Both the position numbers and the translations under genes were made by a program. This document shows, piece after piece, positions 60,063 through 64,000 of a stretch of DNA of 64,000 nt. The number at the start of each line of letters is the position of its first letter. Positions within the stretch are counted from its first letter, which is position 1. Origin of the DNA: Palleniella muris (GTDB taxonomy: Bacteria > Bacteroidota > Bacteroidia > Bacteroidales > Bacteroidaceae); NCBI RefSeq assembly GCF_004792655.1, contig NZ_SRZC01000012.1, forward strand, positions 43,839-107,838. Direction: 5' to 3'. Under the pieces are notes generated by a model. That model was not told the DNA's origin and did no database searches. It saw only the letters and a list, made by a program, of their open reading frames with translations.

Positions 60063-60796
60063 GGCTGTACTACGAAAGGAAACTGATACCGTGAACGTGT
60101 GCCTCTGTATTCCGGATTCTGGTCTGTAGAGGCAAGTACCCGTTCTGCAAGAGAATGGATATAAGAAAAGCTTGCCATATTGTCCCTGCTGTCAGCCAAT
60201 TGACGGGCTACGGTTTCTGCACACTCAATAAGTGTCTGGCTGTACAATCCTCCACGGGATGATTCATCGACAACTTCGTTATCGGCACAAGCAAAGCCCA
60301 CAGTAAATGTATTTGCATTCAGAACCTTGATATAAGAATCATACAGCGCACGGTAAACTTCCCGTGAAGACTGTATACCACCTCCCTTCGAGAACATTCT
60401 TACTTCTGTGCTTTCACTGATTGGCTCCAGCCAGCGTTCCCTGCAACTGTCGGCTATCACCAAAGCAGGTATGCCACGCATCATATCCTCTATCTCATGC
60501 AAATAGATATTATTACCATCGGAAAAACAATAAAACGGTTGTCCGTATTTATCCGAACCTCCATGGAGACACAGCACTATCGCTACAGACGAGATGTGCC
60601 TAATATGCAATACACGTACGATGTCAGAAAATTGCTGCCGCGTAAGATTAATATGGGATTCTATTTCATCATCATTGTATGCTCCGCCATGGTTTGATCG
60701 AAAGAATCCGGCAAATGCCTTAAAATCACTTTTCATTCCGAGTAATGGAGCCTGACCGCCACCACTGTATCCTATTAATAAAACCTTCCTGTTCAC
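60059..60796 (-). CDS. Caspase-like protease (peptidase C14-type)
   Basis: 245 residues. Catalytic His78 in CLHGGSD and Cys118 in ADSCRE. A substrate-site feature RGGLYSQTLIECAETV lies at about 181-196. Ends in FPFVVQP. It shares its 1-nt junction at 60796 with the membrane-protein gene (stop of one meets start of the next). It is the second gene of the three-gene module. Confidence 0.85.
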   Translation of the reverse strand: MNRKVLLIGYSGGGQAPLLGMKSDFKAFAGFFRSNHGGAYNDDEIESHINLTRQQFSDIVRVLHIRHISSVAIVLCLHGGSDKYGQPFYCFSDGNNIYLHEIEDMMRGIPALVIADSCRERWLEPISESTEVRMFSKGGGIQSSREVYRALYDSYIKVLNANTFTVGFACADNEVVDESSRGGLYSQTLIECAETVARQLADSRDNMASFSYIHSLAERVLASTDQNPEYRGTRSRYQFPFVVQP

Positions 60797-61662
60797 TATT
60801 CCTTCTTCTGCACCTGTTCTGTTATTGATGGTATAAACCTCTCGCTAAAGCCCGCACAAAAGGCGACAAGAGCCACCGTGCATGACGTATTATTCTCGTA
60901 AAGAGTCTTCAGTATCATTCCTGTTTCAAGGGCTTTCATTGCTACAAAACCTGAAATCATGCCAACAACAATACGGCATGTGGTTTCCAGAACAAGCAGG
61001 CTACGCGGACTTTCTCCTGTCATTTCCACTTTCCCGTAACGTGTCCATATAGATACGAATGCTCCCAAAGAAGCACAGAACAATGTCTTGCACAGGAGAA
61101 AGTGGTCGGGAAGGAAGTCCGTGAGCATCATGGCTACAAGAGTCCCAAACAACATCATCACAAAGACAGAACCGCTTAACAGACAGGTCATACGGGCAGC
61201 TTCCATATTCCGCTCCCGACGGAAGTCATCGGCTTTCCTGATTATATCATCTATGCCTTCAAAACACTTACAGCAACACTGTGACACACCTTGCCCGAGA
61301 AGTATTTTATACGCTCTGACGGTATTAAAACGAAGTAGAGGGCATGGCATTTTCTCCGCAACATTTAACTTGGAGATATTACAAATAAAAGCTTTTTTGT
61401 CCTCCTGATTCCACTCTTTGTCCCAGCCTCCCTGAATTTTCCAGTCTATATCATTCTCATGATCTATGAAAACAATATAACCGGCAGTGGAACTGGCCTC
61501 TTCCTCTTCAACCGTTTCATATTTTACCAAATAGTCACAATCTGCGTCTTTCCCGAAAATACGTTTTACCTCTTCTTCCTCAGCGCTATATTCCAAATGA
61601 CCCTTTATCAAGAAACAAAGAGAGTTCTTGAGTCTGTATATACATTTATGGAAAGCAGTCAT
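60796..61662 (-). CDS. Membrane protein of the caspase module
   Basis: 288 residues. The N-terminal about 150 residues are soluble, with many acidic residues and a Cys-rich stretch (QCCCKC, 129-134). Four transmembrane helices follow (about 158-180, 187-205, 221-247, 259-275). I do not recognise the family; it is not a beta-rich gasdermin. The gene order (membrane protein, protease, protease) suggests a membrane effector controlled by proteolysis. It precedes a UpxY-like gene by 72 nt. Confidence 0.75.
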   Translation of the reverse strand: MTAFHKCIYRLKNSLCFLIKGHLEYSAEEEEVKRIFGKDADCDYLVKYETVEEEEASSTAGYIVFIDHENDIDWKIQGGWDKEWNQEDKKAFICNISKLNVAEKMPCPLLRFNTVRAYKILLGQGVSQCCCKCFEGIDDIIRKADDFRRERNMEAARMTCLLSGSVFVMMLFGTLVAMMLTDFLPDHFLLCKTLFCASLGAFVSIWTRYGKVEMTGESPRSLLVLETTCRIVVGMISGFVAMKALETGMILKTLYENNTSCTVALVAFCAGFSERFIPSITEQVQKKE

Positions 61663-61734
61663 TACAGTCTACTATAAACTAATAATACAACTTCGCTCTG
61701 TCGTAGTAGCAATAATTTCTTTAACAGGTACAGA

Positions 61735-62436
61735 TTACTCCTTCACCTCCTCAAAATCCTCCTTATGAAGCCCGCGGATGGCGACGGCATAGCCGGCAAA
61801 CTCCATGACAAGCTGGCGGTCACGGTCAATACGGACAATATATCCCTCCTGTCCTTTGAACAATCCTGACAACACACGCAAACGGACATGATTCTTTGCA
61901 AATTTCAGAAAAGGCTCACGAAGGAAAGTGACATTCTCAGGCTTAGCCTGTATGACAGCCATAAAAGGTTTCATAACACTGTCCGCTATGGAAGCAGGTC
62001 TCCCTGTACTGCAATCATTGACCAAATGGTACTGTGGAAAGTTCTCCTTCAAGAAAAGTTGCAGTTCCTTGGTTCTACCCTGAAGAAACACCAAACCGCT
62101 AATTGTCTGGCACAACTCCTTCTTAGCACCATTTCCTGTTTTTTTCACCTTATAACGGTAAGAGCGATGAACAAAACAAGTATGCTGAGAATCATTGTGA
62201 CTGGCATTATATTCCATAACCTTCTCCTCAAATGCCTTTACTGCCATATTATGGATATAAATATATCCCCATGGCTGCAATTTACCAAATGCAGAGTCAA
62301 GAGATTGAGGTTCACATTCTGACACAAACTTTATTCCCAAGGTCGACTTACAATCAACCTTGGAAACATGAACTTCATTAGGAAAACACTTGTTTTCCTT
62401 GATTATAGAAAGGGATTTAGAGCTATCCAGCGTCAC
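61735..62436 (-). CDS. UpxY/NusG-like transcription antiterminator
   Basis: 233 residues. NusG N-terminal-like region (PWGYIYIHNMAVKAFEEKV) and a C-terminal KOW domain (about 182-215; RLRVLSGLFKGQEGYIVRIDRDR). This is the architecture of Bacteroides UpxY proteins, which prevent premature termination across long capsule operons. First gene of the operon. No UpxZ inhibitor gene follows; the next gene is the membrane protein of the caspase module. Confidence 0.92.
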   Translation of the reverse strand: MTLDSSKSLSIIKENKCFPNEVHVSKVDCKSTLGIKFVSECEPQSLDSAFGKLQPWGYIYIHNMAVKAFEEKVMEYNASHNDSQHTCFVHRSYRYKVKKTGNGAKKELCQTISGLVFLQGRTKELQLFLKENFPQYHLVNDCSTGRPASIADSVMKPFMAVIQAKPENVTFLREPFLKFAKNHVRLRVLSGLFKGQEGYIVRIDRDRQLVMEFAGYAVAIRGLHKEDFEEVKE

Positions 62437-62628
62437 TTTCCTCTGTCTATGCTATGTTATTGGCATCTACCACAAATAAGTGGCAAATACACTCTCTAAA
62501 TAATTTTTGTGCTCTCATATTAATCTTAATATAAAAATCTCAGAAAGCATTATGCTTTTTCACTAAAAAACTAATACTAATTACCGGAATAATCTCTCAC
62601 ATTATAATCCAGCAATGAAATCTTTCTA

Positions 62629-62658
62629 CAAAATTAATATTTTATTTTGGATTTTCAA
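62629..62658 (-). promoter_or_regulatory. Promoter of the polysaccharide/caspase operon
   Basis: The minus strand reads TTG (62656-62658), 19 nt, TAATTTTG (62629-62636). It leaves a leader of about 185 nt before the UpxY-like gene, room for an antitermination signal. No other promoter as good was seen upstream. Confidence 0.65.
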
Positions 62659-63099
62659 CCCATATTTCGTAATTTCTGCAATTAAAAACAACTTTTTTAG
62701 CAATAATCAACCAAATACATGATTTTTTGTTCTCTTAATTTCTAGTTTTTATGTTTTTTTCCATCCATTTTCCTTAACAAAATTCTTCCGCACAAGCATG
62801 GAAAGTACAGGTTTCCCTTCATCAGACTCAACACAAGTGGTTCTTACATCAAATACACAGAGCAGCATAGAACATATAACATGTCATCAGGAGACATATA
62901 GAAATGCCAATATAAAGTAATCAGGAGTGAATATAAATGATTCCACAAGTTCGTTTTGAACGGTACTGTATGCATTACTAAATACCATCAAAACAACACT
63001 GGCATAAATACTATCATGCAGTCTTGACTCCGCCTACAATTACTCACCACACAACAATATCCAATTACAGCACCTGTCACACAGAACATATAAAATAAT

Positions 63100-63357
63100 A
63101 TTGGCGTCCGGTAAACGTGTTTAACTGGCTATTCTGAGTGTTTTTATACATTGACAATCCCCCTGTTTCAGTGATTGCGTAGGCTGTCCGGTAAAAATGT
63201 TCTCCTTTCGTGTGGTATTTATTTACAAGGATGCCATATTTGCACAATTTAGGCTCTTCTAATGGAGTTTTATCTTCACCATACACTTTCAAGACATCGG
63301 CTGTACGAGGAAAATAAAAATCAAATAAGGCTTGAAAGTTTTACCGGACACCAATAA
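63100..63357. repeat. Short element with terminal inverted repeats, MITE-like
   Basis: ATTGGCGTCCGGTAAAC (63100-63116) and the inverted GTTTTACCGGACACCAAT (63338-63355) bound about 258 bp. A related end is internal at 63183-63201 and as solo copies at 9131-9147 and 39538-39560. No transposase. A short minus-strand frame inside it is not supported. Confidence 0.6.
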
Positions 63358-63360
63358 TAA

Positions 63361-63909
63361 AATAAGAACACCATCATACCCCCACTCACTAAAACGAGGA
63401 AAAGTGCGTACAGCAACAGAGAAAAGAGATGCAACGCCCTTCATGTCATCTACTCTATAGGCAGTACAACTTGAAAAATACTCCATCAACGCCTGTCGGC
63501 ATCCACAAGCCAATCCGGAAGGACGACACCAAACATATGGCATTGGCATCGGCTTAACAGCCACCAGGCAGAGGCAGACAGCAGGCCATGTCAGGCGATA
63601 TGTTGGCAGTGGACAACGACATACAAAAATAACGAAGCTGTGAAGAAGACATGCAGGCAGAAGGCCCATATGCGGCAGACAGTAGCGATGCCGGCATTGA
63701 TGTCCAGCCCCAATTACCGGTTACACGGAACATGCCCGACCGTAAAGACCGCATTTATAAAGATTCCCTGCCAAGGCACTCCAGCCATACAAATGCCGCA
63801 CAGCACCAGCGGACAGGCCGTGTCCGTGGGGGACGGCAGGACTGGAGGGGATGCAGACTGGCAACAAGACACCGACAGGAAAGGGCTGTTACGGAAGGGG
63901 CAACAGGAA
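63361..63909. other. Region without recognised gene
   Basis: About 550 bp of higher GC. Open frames on both strands have poor composition (Cys/Trp-rich on minus) and no motif. I see nothing that I can name. Confidence 0.4.
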
Positions 63910-63910
63910 A

Positions 63911-63944
63911 AACGACCCCCAGGACATACATCCTGAGGGTCGTT
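63911..63944 (-). terminator. Terminator of the rRNA operon
   Basis: AACGACCC (63911-63918) pairs with GGGTCGTT (63937-63944); the inner CAGGA/TCCTG pairs too. The T run is on the minus-strand side. Just 3' of the 5S gene. Confidence 0.85.
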
Positions 63945-63950
63945 GAAAGA

Positions 63951-64000
63951 AGGCGGCCTCCTACTCTCCCGCATTGCAGTGCAGTACCATCGGCGCAGGC
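63951..64000 (-). rRNA. rrf: 5S ribosomal RNA, 3' part
   Basis: The minus strand reads GCGCCGATGGTACTGC and then GCGGGAGAGTAGG, the conserved 3' half of 5S rRNA. The 5' part and the rest of the rRNA operon lie beyond the right edge. Confidence 0.9.

Noticed and set aside
60796..61662. The membrane protein as a bacterial gasdermin
   Set aside because: It is next to caspase-like proteases and about the right size, but it has four hydrophobic helices in its C-terminal half, not the beta-rich pore fold. I kept only the general idea of a membrane effector.
63077..63292. Minus-strand open frame of 71 residues inside the MITE-like element
   Set aside because: Its end is made from the terminal repeat itself; no start signal or family.
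63289..63669. Minus-strand open frame of 126 residues
   Set aside because: Cys/Trp-rich composition, no motif, overlaps the repeat end at 63340-63355. Not coding.
1..64000. CRISPR array
   Set aside because: No regularly spaced direct repeats of CRISPR type were seen, and no cas genes.

Overview
The window looks like chromosome of a Bacteroidales bacterium, most likely of the Prevotella/Segatella group. Many intergenic regions carry the Bacteroidetes promoter pattern (TTTG or TTG, about 19-21 nt, then TAnnTTTG). Gene content fits this: a Bacteroidetes-type topoisomerase IV A subunit, a DUF3316-type protein, a UpxY-like antiterminator, IS982 and a NatAB-type exporter. I identified the organism from gene style only; no marker gene was compared.

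Layout. 1-6.6 kb (+): the end of an acyl-CoA dehydrogenase, fabI, then small lipoprotein, outer-membrane and regulator genes. 6.9-12.4 kb (-): a DEDDh exonuclease, an ECF sigma factor with a membrane partner, and a clpS-clpA-aat operon holding the whole bacterial N-degron route. 12.57-18.95 kb: a 6.4-kb integrative element inserted in the 3' end of tRNA-Leu(UAG). It has a tyrosine integrase, an excisionase-like HTH protein, a replication protein and a DnaB-type helicase, but no structural or conjugation genes. 19-27.9 kb: SPFH/NfeD pair, aquaporin, thioredoxin-like protein, Tex, a P-loop kinase, a chimeric GrpB remnant and glutamine synthetase. 28-30.3 kb: an IS982 element that truncates an already frameshifted AlbA_2-type gene. 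30.5-39.1 kb: an acetyltransferase, then a (+) operon parC, DUF3316 protein, S41 peptidase, NatA/NatB-like exporter and HIT protein. 39.2-40 kb: dispersed repeats and a small gene.

40.1-62.4 kb (-) is one large surface-polysaccharide operon. It starts with a UpxY/NusG-like antiterminator and ends with glycosyltransferases. It encodes a Wzx-type flippase, a Wzy-type polymerase, seven glycosyltransferases, five membrane acyltransferases, two hexapeptide acetyltransferases and a four-gene cassette (nucleotidyltransferase, HAD phosphatase, choline-kinase-like phosphotransferase, second nucleotidyltransferase-like protein). After a repeat-rich stretch the window ends in the 3' end of a 5S rRNA gene on the minus strand.

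Two observations stand out. First, five poly-G/C tracts of 8-10 nt lie in this operon: four inside acyltransferase genes and one just upstream of the flippase. Two of the acyltransferases are out of frame exactly at the tract, which suggests slipped-strand phase variation of glycan acylation. Second, two tandem caspase-like proteases and a four-helix membrane protein sit between the antiterminator and the flippase in the same operon. This resembles a cell-suicide or defence module transcribed with the capsule.
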